A DNA stretch of 64,000 nt from an uncultured Pelagibacteraceae bacterium (GTDB lineage Bacteria > Pseudomonadota > Alphaproteobacteria > Pelagibacterales > Pelagibacteraceae). Every line of letters begins with the position of its first letter. The stretch's first letter is position 1. The notes under the pieces are model-generated. The model made no database searches and was not told the DNA's origin. It was given only the letters and a program-made list of their open reading frames with translations. The stretch spans positions 78,757-142,756 of the forward strand of contig CABXSF010000001.1 in NCBI GenBank assembly GCA_902514805.1, read 5' to 3'. Made by a program: the position numbers and the translations under genes. This document shows positions 11,017 through 20,359 of this stretch, in pieces.

Positions 11017-11744
11017 CTTATCTTTTTAAGGTTACTTACTCTAAAGTCTAGATTTAAAAGGTTTATAATTAAAACCTTACCATTTAAACTTTTTCCAATT
11101 CCCAAAATATTTTTAATTACTTCATTTGCCTGAATACTACCTACAACACTTGCTATTGTACCAACAACACCATCTGCCTCGCAATTTAAAACTTCATCGT
11201 TTGGTATCGTTTGATAAAAAGATTTTAGACACAATCTTTTATCTTTTGAAAAGTTAAAACTAAATATGTGACCATCAAATTTACTAATCGCACCGCACAC
11301 GAAAATTTTTTTTAATTTCCTAGAGAATTCATTCACAAGAAACTTACTTGTGAAATTATCTGTCCCATCTACTACTATATCAAAATTCTTTATTAAGTTT
11401 TCAACATTTGATTGATTTAATTTTTTTTTATAACTTTCTATCTTAACGTTTGGATTAATTTTCTTAACACTATCACTAACTACTTTTACTTTAAATTTAC
11501 CAACATCTTTTGTGGTAAACATGGATTGCCTATGTATATTTGAAAGATCTATCTTATCATGATCGATTAAACCAATCTTACCTACCCCAGTTCTAGACAA
11601 ATATTCTGCAACAGGACACCCTAATCCACCTAATCCAACAATAAGAACTTTTGAGTTTTTAATTTTTTTTTGTCCTGAGATGCCAATATCTTTAATAATT
11701 ATTTGTCGAGAATATCTTTCAAGTTCTTTTGTTTTTAAGTTCAT
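11013..11744 (-). CDS. ThiF/MoeB/HesA-family adenylyltransferase
   Basis: 243 residues, an E1-like ATP-dependent adenylating enzyme that activates the C-terminus of a ubiquitin-like sulfur carrier (ThiS or MoaD). The nucleotide loop VGLGGLGCPVAEYL, the segment SNIHRQSMF, VDGTDNFTSKFLVN and NCEADGVVGTIASVVGS are typical. The CxxC pairs that bind structural zinc in MoeB are not present (RLCLKSF has a single Cys, and the C-terminus has none). It overlaps dut by 4 bases. No carrier gene is in the window. Confidence 0.85.
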   Translation of the reverse strand: MNLKTKELERYSRQIIIKDIGISGQKKIKNSKVLIVGLGGLGCPVAEYLSRTGVGKIGLIDHDKIDLSNIHRQSMFTTKDVGKFKVKVVSDSVKKINPNVKIESYKKKLNQSNVENLIKNFDIVVDGTDNFTSKFLVNEFSRKLKKIFVCGAISKFDGHIFSFNFSKDKRLCLKSFYQTIPNDEVLNCEADGVVGTIASVVGSIQANEVIKNILGIGKSLNGKVLIINLLNLDFRVSNLKKIR

Positions 11745-12181
11745 TTTTTTCCAGTAGATCCAAATCCACCTGAACCCCTCAAAGTGTCTGGTAAATCTTT
11801 TGTTTCTTGAAACTCAAATTTCAAAACAGGCATCAATACCATTTGAGCTATTCTATCTCCATTGTTAACTAAAAATTTTTCATTACCATGATTAAAAAGA
11901 ATAATTTTAATCTCTCCACGATAATCACTATCAATTGTACCCGGTGAGTTAAGTACTCCAATACTAGACTTAGCTGCAAGTCCAGATCTTGGACGTATTT
12001 GAACTTCGGTGTCTTCAGGTATAGCAATAGCAAGTCCGGTTGGAATCAAAGCAGATTTATTTGGTCCTATTTCAATTGGATTTTCCAAAAATGCCTCGAG
12101 ATCAACCCCAGAAGACCCTATCGTTTTGTAAGAGGGAATTTTTACTTTTTGATTTAATCTTTTTATTAAGACCTTAATCAT
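11741..12181 (-). CDS. dut: dUTP diphosphatase
   Basis: 146 residues, normal for the trimeric dUTPase that hydrolyses dUTP to dUMP and keeps uracil out of DNA. The conserved motifs are present in order: SSGVDLEAFLE (1), RPRSGLAAK (2), GVLNSPGTIDSDYRGEI (3), NNGDRIAQMV (4) and a C-terminal RGSGGFGSTG arm (5). It overlaps coaBC by 8 bases, the common alphaproteobacterial coaBC-dut pairing. Confidence 0.96.
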   Translation of the reverse strand: MIKVLIKRLNQKVKIPSYKTIGSSGVDLEAFLENPIEIGPNKSALIPTGLAIAIPEDTEVQIRPRSGLAAKSSIGVLNSPGTIDSDYRGEIKIILFNHGNEKFLVNNGDRIAQMVLMPVLKFEFQETKDLPDTLRGSGGFGSTGKK

Positions 12182-13388
12182 TAAAAAAATTAAATTTATT
12201 CGTAATTTTTTTAATTAGTTCATCTGCAATGACAGATTTAAAATTTTTTGGGATTTTTTCATCATCAATGTTTTTGTCCTTATAAAACAAATGAACTTCA
12301 TTAAAGTCGGATTCAAACCCAATTTCATTATTACTTACATCATTTGCAACAATTAAATCACACCCTTTTTTTTCCAGTTTTAATTTTGCATTATCGAATA
12401 AATTTTCTGACTCGGCGGCAAAACCAACAACAATTTTTGGTTTTTTATTACTTTTAGAAACCAATTCTAAAATATCTGGATTTAAGTCTAAGTCGAAACT
12501 TAGATCTTTATTTTTTTTAATTTTCTCTTTGTTAAATTTTTTTACCTTAAAATCTGATACCGCAGCTGTAAAAATTGCAAGATCACATGGAAGTAACTCC
12601 ATTGTTTTTTCGTACATTTCTTCACCAGTTTTGACCTTTATTAATTTTAAATTATCATTCGGCTCCAAGTTAGTAGGCCCAGATATTAAGGTTGTATCAA
12701 ATCCATTTTCTACTAAAGAATTTGCGATTTCATATCCTTGCTTCCCACTAGATCTATTGGTGATAAATCTAACAGGATCAATTAATTCTTGAGTTGGTCC
12801 AGCAGTAACTATCGCTTTTAATTTTTTGTTTTTACTTATTTGTTTAAAATAAAGTTCAAGTTGATTAATAATTTCATCAACTTCTAGCATCTTCCCTTCA
12901 CCAAATTCTCCACATGCCATCTCACCAATTTCCGGTCCTAAAATCCTATAACCATAACTCTTTAAAGTATTTATGCTCTGTTTATTTGATGCATGTTCCC
13001 ACATTCTAACGTTCATCGCGGGGCACAAGAAAACCTTTTTGTCTGATGCTTTAATTACTGTGCTTGCTAAATCATCTGAAAAACCATTTGAAATTTTTGT
13101 AAGGAAATTCGAAGAGGCCGGAGCAACAAGTATTAGATCAGACCATCTTGAAAGAGAGATATGATCCATTTCACTTTCATTCTCTACTGAAAATAAGTCA
13201 GTGAAAACTTTATTCTTTGATAATGCTGTGATTGATAAGGGGGTTACAAATTCTTTACCGCTTTTAGTCAAAATTGTTTTAATTTCACAATTAAGTTTTG
13301 ATAATTTTCTTATTAGATCTAGTGTTTTATAAGCGGCAATCCCACCAGTTATTATAATCAATATTTTTTTATTTTCTAAAAATTTCAT
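12174..13388 (-). CDS. coaBC: Bifunctional phosphopantothenoylcysteine decarboxylase / synthase
   Basis: 404 residues covering both steps of CoA synthesis. The N-terminal CoaC flavoprotein (1-190) has ILIIITGGIAAYK, VAPASSNFLTKISNG and PAMNVRMWEH. The C-terminal CoaB synthetase (190-400) has VTAGPTQELIDPVRFITNRSSG, FTAAVSDF and VVGFAAE. Both active regions look intact. It sits between ubiB and dut with short spacing, in a minus-strand run from ubiE to the SH3 gene. Confidence 0.96.
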   Translation of the reverse strand: MKFLENKKILIIITGGIAAYKTLDLIRKLSKLNCEIKTILTKSGKEFVTPLSITALSKNKVFTDLFSVENESEMDHISLSRWSDLILVAPASSNFLTKISNGFSDDLASTVIKASDKKVFLCPAMNVRMWEHASNKQSINTLKSYGYRILGPEIGEMACGEFGEGKMLEVDEIINQLELYFKQISKNKKLKAIVTAGPTQELIDPVRFITNRSSGKQGYEIANSLVENGFDTTLISGPTNLEPNDNLKLIKVKTGEEMYEKTMELLPCDLAIFTAAVSDFKVKKFNKEKIKKNKDLSFDLDLNPDILELVSKSNKKPKIVVGFAAESENLFDNAKLKLEKKGCDLIVANDVSNNEIGFESDFNEVHLFYKDKNIDDEKIPKNFKSVIADELIKKITNKFNFFND

Positions 13389-13394
13389 ACAGAA

Positions 13395-14969
13395 TTAAAA
13401 TACTATGACACCTAAAAAGACAAGCACTAATAATCCAATAATACTTTGATTTCTAATTGATTTCATCTCGTTTTTTTTATCATTAAAAGAGGAAAAAGAA
13501 TTTGTATTTTGGGGTATCTGACCACTTGCTAAAAATGCTAATGCTTGATTTGCATTATCCATTATTTTAGGTAACTCAGGAATTCTCTTTATCACTTCAG
13601 AAGAGTCTTTTAAGGTATCCATCATATTCTTGACAGGATCTTTAGTCTCTTTTAACCAGTTCTCTAAGACAGGTCTAGAGGTCTCCCATATATTATTATT
13701 TGGATCTAAATTCCTTGCAACACCCTCTACTACAACCATTGTTTTTTGTAAAAGTAGTAATTGTGGTTGAGTTTGCATATTAAATTTTTCTGTAATATCA
13801 AATAGTTGTTTAAGTAATTTACCACCAGATATATCTTTAACACTCTGACCAAATATTGGCTCTCCGATAGATCTTAAAGCTTGAGCTAATTCCTCTACAG
13901 ATGTACCTTTAGGTACTAATCCAGCTAACAAATGTACCTCAGCCACTTTTTTGTAATCTCTACGAACAAATCCGTACAAAATCTCTGCTAAGTATCTTCT
14001 ACTCAATTTATCTATTCTTCCCATTATACCAAAATCTATTGGAACTATTTGGGAAGACTCATTAATAAAAATATTTCCTTGGTGCATGTCAGCATGAAAA
14101 AATCCATCACGGACCGCATGTCTCAAAAAATGTTGAATTAAATTTGTAGCTATTTTAGAGGTTTCAATATTTTTTTCTCTGAGCAAGTCTTTTTCTCTTA
14201 TCGATACCCCATCTACCCAATCTAAAGTAAGAACACTTTCGCTTGTAAAATTCCAATATATTTTAGGGACAAAAAATCCTAAATCATTTTTGGTATTTTC
14301 AGCATACTCATTTGCAGCTGCAGCTTCAAATCTTAGGTCCATCTCGTGATTTGTTATTTCTTTGAAAAGAAAAACAACCTCAATGAGCTTAAGTCTTTTT
14401 GTTTTGGTGATTAAATTTTCAATTATATATGCCAATAACATAATGGCATCTATCTCATCATTAAAAATTTTCTTTATGTTTGGTCTTAAAACTTTTATCG
14501 CAACATTTTTGATTATATTATCCTCTTTAATTTTGGCCTTATGGACTTGGGCTATCGAAGCAGCTGCTATAGGCTCTGATAAGTCAATTATATCGTCAAA
14601 ATTAGACTGACCTAAATTTTCAATTATAATTTTTTCTGCCTCCTTTTTTGAAAACGGAGGTAATTTATCTTGAAGAGACTCAAGTTCTTTAGATAATTTT
14701 TCACCGATTATATCTGGACGTGTAGCTAAAAATTGACCAAGTTTTATGAAAGTAGTTCCCATTTCTTGAATTGATGTACTTAATTTGTCTTTACTGTTAT
14801 TTTTCGTTTCTTTTGAACTTGAAAATGAAAAAGCCAATAAATTAAAAAATATTTTAATAAAAACTGGTATTTTATGAGACTCTGAAATTATATTTATTAT
14901 ATTAGACTTTCCAATTTTTCTTCCAATCTTAAAAAGTATAAATAATTTATTAAAAATCATATTTTCCAA
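13395..14969 (-). CDS. ubiB: UbiB/ABC1 atypical kinase for ubiquinone synthesis
   Basis: 524 residues. The diagnostic KxGQ motif is present (IKLGQFLATRPDI, near 75), with a kinase-like fold (VAIKVLRPNI, HADMHQGNIFI, IDFGIMGRI) and a C-terminal hydrophobic helix (SIIGLLVLVFLGVIVF) for membrane attachment. UbiB/COQ8 ATPases support ubiquinone synthesis by handling the lipid intermediates or complex. It overlaps ubiE by 13 bases, the standard alphaproteobacterial ubiE-ubiB order. Confidence 0.95.
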   Translation of the reverse strand: MENMIFNKLFILFKIGRKIGKSNIINIISESHKIPVFIKIFFNLLAFSFSSSKETKNNSKDKLSTSIQEMGTTFIKLGQFLATRPDIIGEKLSKELESLQDKLPPFSKKEAEKIIIENLGQSNFDDIIDLSEPIAAASIAQVHKAKIKEDNIIKNVAIKVLRPNIKKIFNDEIDAIMLLAYIIENLITKTKRLKLIEVVFLFKEITNHEMDLRFEAAAANEYAENTKNDLGFFVPKIYWNFTSESVLTLDWVDGVSIREKDLLREKNIETSKIATNLIQHFLRHAVRDGFFHADMHQGNIFINESSQIVPIDFGIMGRIDKLSRRYLAEILYGFVRRDYKKVAEVHLLAGLVPKGTSVEELAQALRSIGEPIFGQSVKDISGGKLLKQLFDITEKFNMQTQPQLLLLQKTMVVVEGVARNLDPNNNIWETSRPVLENWLKETKDPVKNMMDTLKDSSEVIKRIPELPKIMDNANQALAFLASGQIPQNTNSFSSFNDKKNEMKSIRNQSIIGLLVLVFLGVIVF

Positions 14970-15661
14970 CCTGTATGTAAAGATACAATACCGCCAGACA
15001 AATTTTTATAACTAGCATTGTAGAAATTTTTGTTTTTCATTATATCGAGTAATTCTTCTTGATGGACAAATTCATCTATACTTTGAACCAAATACTCATA
15101 GGGAGCACTTTTTCCAACTATTAATTTCCCAATAAACGGTATTAATCTCGAATACTGTTTATAAATGAAATCTAAATTCTGATTTTGAATTTTTGAAAAC
15201 TCAAGACAGAAAAATCTACCTCCTTTTTTTAGAACTCTGTAAGCTTCTGAAATGGTTGAGTCTAAATTTTTCGTATTTCTAAGACCAAAGCTTATCGTAT
15301 AATAATCAAATGTTTCATTTGGTGCTTTAATTTTTTCAGCTCTTGAAACTTTCCAGTTTATATTTTTGTAACTTGATAACCTCTTTTTACCCTCGTCCAG
15401 CATCTTCTTATTAAAATCAACACATAATATTTTTGATTTGTTGGATGTATTATCAGCAAATAATTTAGCTATATCTCCAGTACCACAAGCAACATCAATT
15501 AAGCTACTTTCCGAATAAGGATTCATTTGTCTGATTAATTCTTTTTTCCACTGTCTGTGGATACCTAAAGACATAAAATCATTCATGAGGTCATACTTAT
15601 TATAAACGTTATCAAAGACCTTTTTTACAAGACCTCTTTTTTTTTGTAGATTTTGTTGCAT
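14957..15661 (-). CDS. ubiE: Ubiquinone/menaquinone C-methyltransferase
   Basis: 234 residues. UbiE/COQ5 C-methylates the quinone head group using SAM. Motif I is LIDVACGTGDIAKLF. YDLMNDFMSLGIHRQWK near the N-terminus, YYTISFGLRNTKNLD and GGRFFCLEFSK are UbiE signatures. It is the first gene of the minus-strand run that continues through ubiB, coaBC and dut. It is divergent from mutM, with 34 bases between the two starts. Confidence 0.95.
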   Translation of the reverse strand: MQQNLQKKRGLVKKVFDNVYNKYDLMNDFMSLGIHRQWKKELIRQMNPYSESSLIDVACGTGDIAKLFADNTSNKSKILCVDFNKKMLDEGKKRLSSYKNINWKVSRAEKIKAPNETFDYYTISFGLRNTKNLDSTISEAYRVLKKGGRFFCLEFSKIQNQNLDFIYKQYSRLIPFIGKLIVGKSAPYEYLVQSIDEFVHQEELLDIMKNKNFYNASYKNLSGGIVSLHTGWKI

Positions 15662-15695
15662 ATTTAAAAGTAATAAAAATATAATATAATATTTA

Positions 15696-16553
15696 ATGCC
15701 AGAATTACCAGAAGTAGAAATAGTAAGACAGTCCCTAAATAGACAAGTAAAGAACCAAAAAATAATAAATATTCAAGTCAATAACCGAAACTTGAGACTT
15801 AAAGTACCAAAGAATTTTGAAAAAATATTCAAAAATGCCGTCATAGAAAAGATACAAAGGAAGTCAAAATATCTAGTTTTGGAGTTTGATAACCATCTTT
15901 ATTGTGTAATCCACTTGGGCATGTCAGGTACACTTCATTTTATAGGTTTAAAAAAAAAAGTAACTAATTTAAGTTTTTATGGATCACAAAGTCTTCCAAA
16001 AAAACATAATCACATAATTTTAAGATTTAAAAATTTTAAACTAATTTATAACGATCCTAGAAGGTTTGGTTTTTTTAAAATTTTGAAAAATAAGAGTGAT
16101 TATTTAAGATTTTTTACTCGAATTGGACCTGAGGCTTTAAGTAAAGATTTTAACAAAAATTACTTAAATAAAATTTTAAAAAGTAGAAAAAAAAACATTA
16201 AGAACTTATTGTTAGACCAAAAGTTAGTATCTGGTTTAGGCAATATTTATGTAAATGAAATATTATTTCAGGCTAAAATTAATCCATTTAAAAAATCTTA
16301 CCTGATTAATCTGGAAGAAAATAAAAAAATAATTAAGTATTCAAAAATAATTCTAAATAAAGCTATACATTTTGGTGGTTCCTCTATAAAAGATTTTAAA
16401 GGCATTACAGGTAAAAGTGGTAATTTCCAGTCTAAATTTAAAGTGTATGATCGCGCAAAAAAGAGATGTGGTCGGAATAATTGTTCGGGTCTAATAATAA
16501 GAAAAATAATTTCAAACAGATCTACTTTTATGTGCTCTGTTTGTCAAAAGTAA
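15696..16553 (+). CDS. mutM: Formamidopyrimidine-DNA glycosylase
   Basis: 285 residues, normal for Fpg/MutM, which removes 8-oxoguanine and cuts the abasic site. The N-terminus MPELPEVE carries the catalytic proline and the essential glutamate. The helix-two-turn-helix has LLDQKLVSGLGNIYVNEILF. The C-terminal zinc finger has CGRNNC and CSVC. An internal Lys-rich insertion is seen near 85-100. It is followed 46 bases later by rpsT. Confidence 0.96.
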   Translation: MPELPEVEIVRQSLNRQVKNQKIINIQVNNRNLRLKVPKNFEKIFKNAVIEKIQRKSKYLVLEFDNHLYCVIHLGMSGTLHFIGLKKKVTNLSFYGSQSLPKKHNHIILRFKNFKLIYNDPRRFGFFKILKNKSDYLRFFTRIGPEALSKDFNKNYLNKILKSRKKNIKNLLLDQKLVSGLGNIYVNEILFQAKINPFKKSYLINLEENKKIIKYSKIILNKAIHFGGSSIKDFKGITGKSGNFQSKFKVYDRAKKRCGRNNCSGLIIRKIISNRSTFMCSVCQK

Positions 16554-16599
16554 AAATACCTATTGACCGTACAATATAGAGAGGATATACCATCGCCGA

Positions 16600-16860
16600 A
16601 TGGCAAATACAAAATCAGCAATTAAAAGAATTAGACGAATAAAGAGACAAACGGAGGTAAATAAAACTCGTAAAAGTCGATATAAAATCGCCCTAAAAAA
16701 AATGAAAAAATTGATTGATGATAAGAAAAAAAAAGAAGCCCTTACCTTCTTACCCAAATTGAACTCGGAATTAATGAAAATTGCTAAGACTGGTGTAATC
16801 AAAAAAGGAAATGCAACTCGAAACGTTTCTAAGATAACTAGAAAAATAAATTCTCTTTAA
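16600..16860 (+). CDS. rpsT: 30S ribosomal protein S20
   Basis: 86 residues, very basic, matching S20: MANTKSAIKRIRRIKRQTEVN at the start and GVIKKGNATRNVSKITRKINSL at the end. S20 binds 16S rRNA helices early in assembly. Its position between mutM and dnaA is common in alphaproteobacteria. Confidence 0.96.
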   Translation: MANTKSAIKRIRRIKRQTEVNKTRKSRYKIALKKMKKLIDDKKKKEALTFLPKLNSELMKIAKTGVIKKGNATRNVSKITRKINSL

Positions 16861-17149
16861 ACAACCTGCGGTTAAATTTATTTTAACACATAAAGAAAAA
16901 TGTCTTGCCACAAAATGTAATTAGGTTTTACAGATTAAACACAACATGTTGGAATTTTATAAATTCAAAAAGTAAATCTTTATTTACTTTGATATTAAAA
17001 ATTGAATTCAATTTTAAAGCTAATCTTTATTCAATTTTAAATTTATACAATTTTTAATTTCATTCAATTAAGGATTTCAAATTTTTTGAACTCAAAGAAG
17101 TATTTTATTGAATAAAGCTTTTTATAAGATTAGCTAGACTATATTCCAC
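16861..17149. other. rpsT-dnaA intergenic region (289 bases)
   Basis: The largest gap in the window. It holds a weak AT stem (GTTAAA 16871-16876 with TTTAAC 16882-16887) after rpsT. A direct repeat attcaattttaaa occurs at 17006-17018 and 17029-17041, offset 23 bases. TATTCCACA at 17142-17150, a 7-of-9 match to a DnaA box, runs into the dnaA ATG. No ORF or clear terminator is seen. It probably contains the dnaA promoter; there are too few DnaA boxes to call an origin. Confidence 0.5.
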
Positions 17150-18553
17150 ATGAAAAATTTAAACAAAGATTTCAATCAAAAAAAAGATGCAAACCTAATA
17201 TGGACAGAAATTCAAAAAGAAATGAAATTAAAATTTGGTGCAGAGATTTATGAGAGCTGGCTCAAAAAAATATACTTTGAAGAACAACAAAGCAATTACC
17301 TAGTTGTTTCAGTAGCAACGAGATTTCTTAGAGATTGGATTGCGTCCAGATATTTAGATGAAATTTTAAAAATTGTTAAAAAACAAATAAGAGAAATTTC
17401 TAGAATAGAATTTAGGATTGAGAATAAAGAGAATGAAAAAGATAAAGCAGTTGATACTATAATTAAAAAAGATGACAATATCTCTTTCATTAAAGATAGT
17501 TTTCTTCAATATAATAGGATCGATCAAAATAAATCATTTGATAACTTCATCATCGGAACGAGTAATAAACTAGCTTTTGAAGCATCAAAAAAGGTCTCTG
17601 AAAATATATCTCATTATAATCCTTTGTATTTGTACGGAGGTGTGGGAATGGGAAAAACTCATCTATTAAATGCTATTGGTTTAAAGCTTAAATCAGAAAA
17701 CAAGGTAACATTTATCTCTGCCGAAAGATTTATGTATCAATTTGTTAAATCAATAAAAAGTAATGAAATGGTGAGATTTAAAGATAATTTTAGAAATACG
17801 AACGTTTTAATTGTTGATGATATTCAATTTATGGATGGAAAAGAGGCAATGCAGGAGGAATTTTTTCATACCTTTAATGCGTTACTTGAAAAAGGTTCAC
17901 AAATAGTAGTTTCAGCAGACAGACCTCCAAATAAGCTAAAAAGGATACAAGAAAGAATTAAATCTAGGTTTTCAGGAGGTTTAGTGGTTGATATTCAAAA
18001 TCCCGAATATGAATTGAGGTATAAGATTCTCAAGGAAAAAACCAGCGAACTTAATCTATATTATAATGAAAAGTTAAATATATCAGAGGAAATACTAAAA
18101 TTTATTAGCTATGAAATAAGAAGTAGCATCAGGGAACTAGTAGGCGCTTTAAATAGAATTGCTTCATTTGCTAGAATATACGACAGAGTTCCAAATATTT
18201 CTGAAACCAAAATAATACTTAAAGACCTACTAAACATAAACGAAGCCAAAGTATCTATAGATAATATCCAAACATTAGTTTGCAAATATTTTAAGATAAG
18301 TAAAAATGAAATGCTATCTTCAAGAAGATCAAGGTATTTGGTAAGACCTCGACAAGTAGCAATTTACCTATCAAAAATACTTACGTCGAAATCTTTACCA
18401 GAAATAGGTAGAGAATTTTCTAATAGAGATCATACAACCATAATTCACTCTGTAAAAACTATAGAGAAATTGAAGGTAGAAAATAGCGAAATAAATAATG
18501 GAATTAATTATCTCAAAAACCAGATAATGTATAAATCAGAAAATGAAGTTTAG
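17150..18553 (+). CDS. dnaA: Chromosomal replication initiator DnaA
   Basis: 467 residues with all four domains. Domain I covers about 1-90, followed by a Lys/Glu-rich linker. The AAA+ domain has Walker A GGVGMGKTH (163-171) and Walker B VLIVDDIQFMDG, plus the arginine region RIKSRFSGGL. The C-terminal DNA-binding domain carries the signature REFSNRDHTTIIHSV near 425. dnaN overlaps its end by 11 bases. Confidence 0.98.
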   Translation: MKNLNKDFNQKKDANLIWTEIQKEMKLKFGAEIYESWLKKIYFEEQQSNYLVVSVATRFLRDWIASRYLDEILKIVKKQIREISRIEFRIENKENEKDKAVDTIIKKDDNISFIKDSFLQYNRIDQNKSFDNFIIGTSNKLAFEASKKVSENISHYNPLYLYGGVGMGKTHLLNAIGLKLKSENKVTFISAERFMYQFVKSIKSNEMVRFKDNFRNTNVLIVDDIQFMDGKEAMQEEFFHTFNALLEKGSQIVVSADRPPNKLKRIQERIKSRFSGGLVVDIQNPEYELRYKILKEKTSELNLYYNEKLNISEEILKFISYEIRSSIRELVGALNRIASFARIYDRVPNISETKIILKDLLNINEAKVSIDNIQTLVCKYFKISKNEMLSSRRSRYLVRPRQVAIYLSKILTSKSLPEIGREFSNRDHTTIIHSVKTIEKLKVENSEINNGINYLKNQIMYKSENEV

Positions 18554-19655
18554 TGTAAATCAAAAAGATCTCCAAGAGTCATTAAGTTTTTGTCAAAACG
18601 TAATTGAAAGAAGAAGCACATTACCAATTTTATCTAATGTTCTTTTAGAAGCGAGTGGAAAAGAGTTAATTATAACCGCAACAGATCTAGATATGATTTT
18701 TGTCCATCGAGTTCAAAGTGTTGAAATCGAAAAAGAAGGTAAAACAACCACAAACTCTCTCATAATGTATGATATTGTAAGAAAATTCAGCTCAGGAAAA
18801 AAAATTAACGTAGAGAGTCTATCAGAAAATAAGATGCAGCTAGAGTCTGAAAAATCGAAATTTAAGTTAAATTGCATTGATCCTCAAGAATTTCCATTAA
18901 TGGAAGAAGGTTTTGAAGCAGAAGAAATTAGTTTAGACTCGCAAAGTTTTTTAAAGCTTCTAAATAAATGTAAGTTTTCGATTTCAAATGATGAAACGCG
19001 ACACTATTTAAGTGGTATCTTTTTACATTTCACCAGCGGGGATGATAAAAACTTTTTGACTGCTGTCTCAACAGATTCTCACAGAATGTCCATATCGAAA
19101 ATGAGACTTGAGAAAACCATCAATTTTGAGCCAATAATATTACCAAAAAAAACAATTTTTCAACTTTGCTCGATACTAGAAAATAATCAAGGAAAAATCA
19201 AAGTCTCAAATTCAAAAACAAAAATTAAAATTTCAATGGATAACAGTGTTCTAATTTCAAAAGTTATAGATGGAAAATTCCCTAACTATGCTCAAGTTGT
19301 TCCAAAAAATAATAAAAAAAAGATGGAAGCAGATCTAGAATTATTTAAAAGCAGTGTAGATAGAGTTGCTTCTGTTTCTACAGACAAAAAGGATGGAGTT
19401 AAAATTAAATTATCAAAAGACAAACTTGATTTGTCAGTCAATAATACTCATAGTGGCGATGGAAATGAGAGTGTTTCTGTGAAATTTGAACACGACTTGG
19501 ATATAACTTTTAACTCTAAATATTTGATAGATGTTGCTAGTGAGCTAGAAGGTGAAAAAATTGAAATTTTTTTTAATGATACTGCATCACCAGCGTTAAT
19601 AAAAGATCCTAGTGATTTTGATAGCATTTTTGTGATAATGCCAATGAAAGGTTAA
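18543..19655 (+). CDS. dnaN: DNA polymerase III subunit beta (sliding clamp)
   Basis: 370 residues, standard for the clamp that tethers Pol III to DNA. The N-terminus MKFSVNQKDLQESLSFCQNVIERRSTLPILSNVLLEA is characteristic, and the protein ends in FVIMPMKG like other clamps. The 11-base overlap with dnaA implies co-expression. recF is not next: the following gene is on the opposite strand. Confidence 0.97.
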   Translation: MKFSVNQKDLQESLSFCQNVIERRSTLPILSNVLLEASGKELIITATDLDMIFVHRVQSVEIEKEGKTTTNSLIMYDIVRKFSSGKKINVESLSENKMQLESEKSKFKLNCIDPQEFPLMEEGFEAEEISLDSQSFLKLLNKCKFSISNDETRHYLSGIFLHFTSGDDKNFLTAVSTDSHRMSISKMRLEKTINFEPIILPKKTIFQLCSILENNQGKIKVSNSKTKIKISMDNSVLISKVIDGKFPNYAQVVPKNNKKKMEADLELFKSSVDRVASVSTDKKDGVKIKLSKDKLDLSVNNTHSGDGNESVSVKFEHDLDITFNSKYLIDVASELEGEKIEIFFNDTASPALIKDPSDFDSIFVIMPMKG

Positions 19656-19657
19656 AT

Positions 19658-20359
19658 TTAATTTATTAAATCTAATTCCCTATAAATTAAATCTTCAACC
19701 TCAAAAGAGAACTGTTCAAGATCTTTTCCGGGTTCCAGAGATTTTAATATGGAAACTGTTATATTTTGTTTACTTTTTAAAAAAGAGGACTTTGGCCATA
19801 TTTTTCCTGAATTAATTGCAATAGGTAGACAATTAATTTGAAAGTCATTGTAAATTCTTGCAAAGCCTTTTTTAAACTTAGATCTGTCTTTATAATCTTT
19901 TCTTGTACCTTGGGGAAAAATTATAAGTGTATTTTTTTTATCTTCCAAAACTTTTTCAACTAATCCTGTGAAACCAAGATTTTCTTTAGAGATTTTATCT
20001 CTATCAATTGATATACATCCCATTTTTTTTAAATAGGATCCAAACAGGGGAATTTTCATCAATTCTTTTTTAAGAATAAAAACAGATGAATTAAAAATTG
20101 TTTGTAAATAAAATGTTTCAAACATAGATTGATGAGAGCAAACAACAAAGTATTTTTTTTCTTTAGGGATGTTTTCTAAACCTTTAACTGTGATATTAAC
20201 ATCTAAAAAAAGTTTAAGACAAATACTAGTCCAAATACCCATTAAACGACCCCCAAACTGAACTCCTTTTTTTGGAAATAAAAGTGCCGGAATAAATAAA
20301 ATTGATATTGAGATAATCCCTAGATAAAAAAAAAGGAAAAATATTATATTTCTTATCAT
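19658..20359 (-). CDS. plsC: 1-acyl-sn-glycerol-3-phosphate acyltransferase
   Basis: 233 residues with an N-terminal membrane helix. PlsC makes phosphatidic acid from lysophosphatidic acid. The acyltransferase motif reads CSHQSMFET, an HX4E variant of the usual HX4D, and the second motif is FPQGTRKD instead of FPEGTR; both variants are common in related proteins. It abuts lysA by one base and converges with dnaN, leaving only two bases between the stops. Confidence 0.9.
   Translation of the reverse strand: MIRNIIFFLFFYLGIISISILFIPALLFPKKGVQFGGRLMGIWTSICLKLFLDVNITVKGLENIPKEKKYFVVCSHQSMFETFYLQTIFNSSVFILKKELMKIPLFGSYLKKMGCISIDRDKISKENLGFTGLVEKVLEDKKNTLIIFPQGTRKDYKDRSKFKKGFARIYNDFQINCLPIAINSGKIWPKSSFLKSKQNITVSILKSLEPGKDLEQFSFEVEDLIYRELDLIN

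Noticed and set aside
16861-17149. Replication origin (oriC)
   Set aside because: Only one 7-of-9 and one 6-of-9 DnaA-box match were found, with no cluster and no clear unwinding element beyond general AT-richness.
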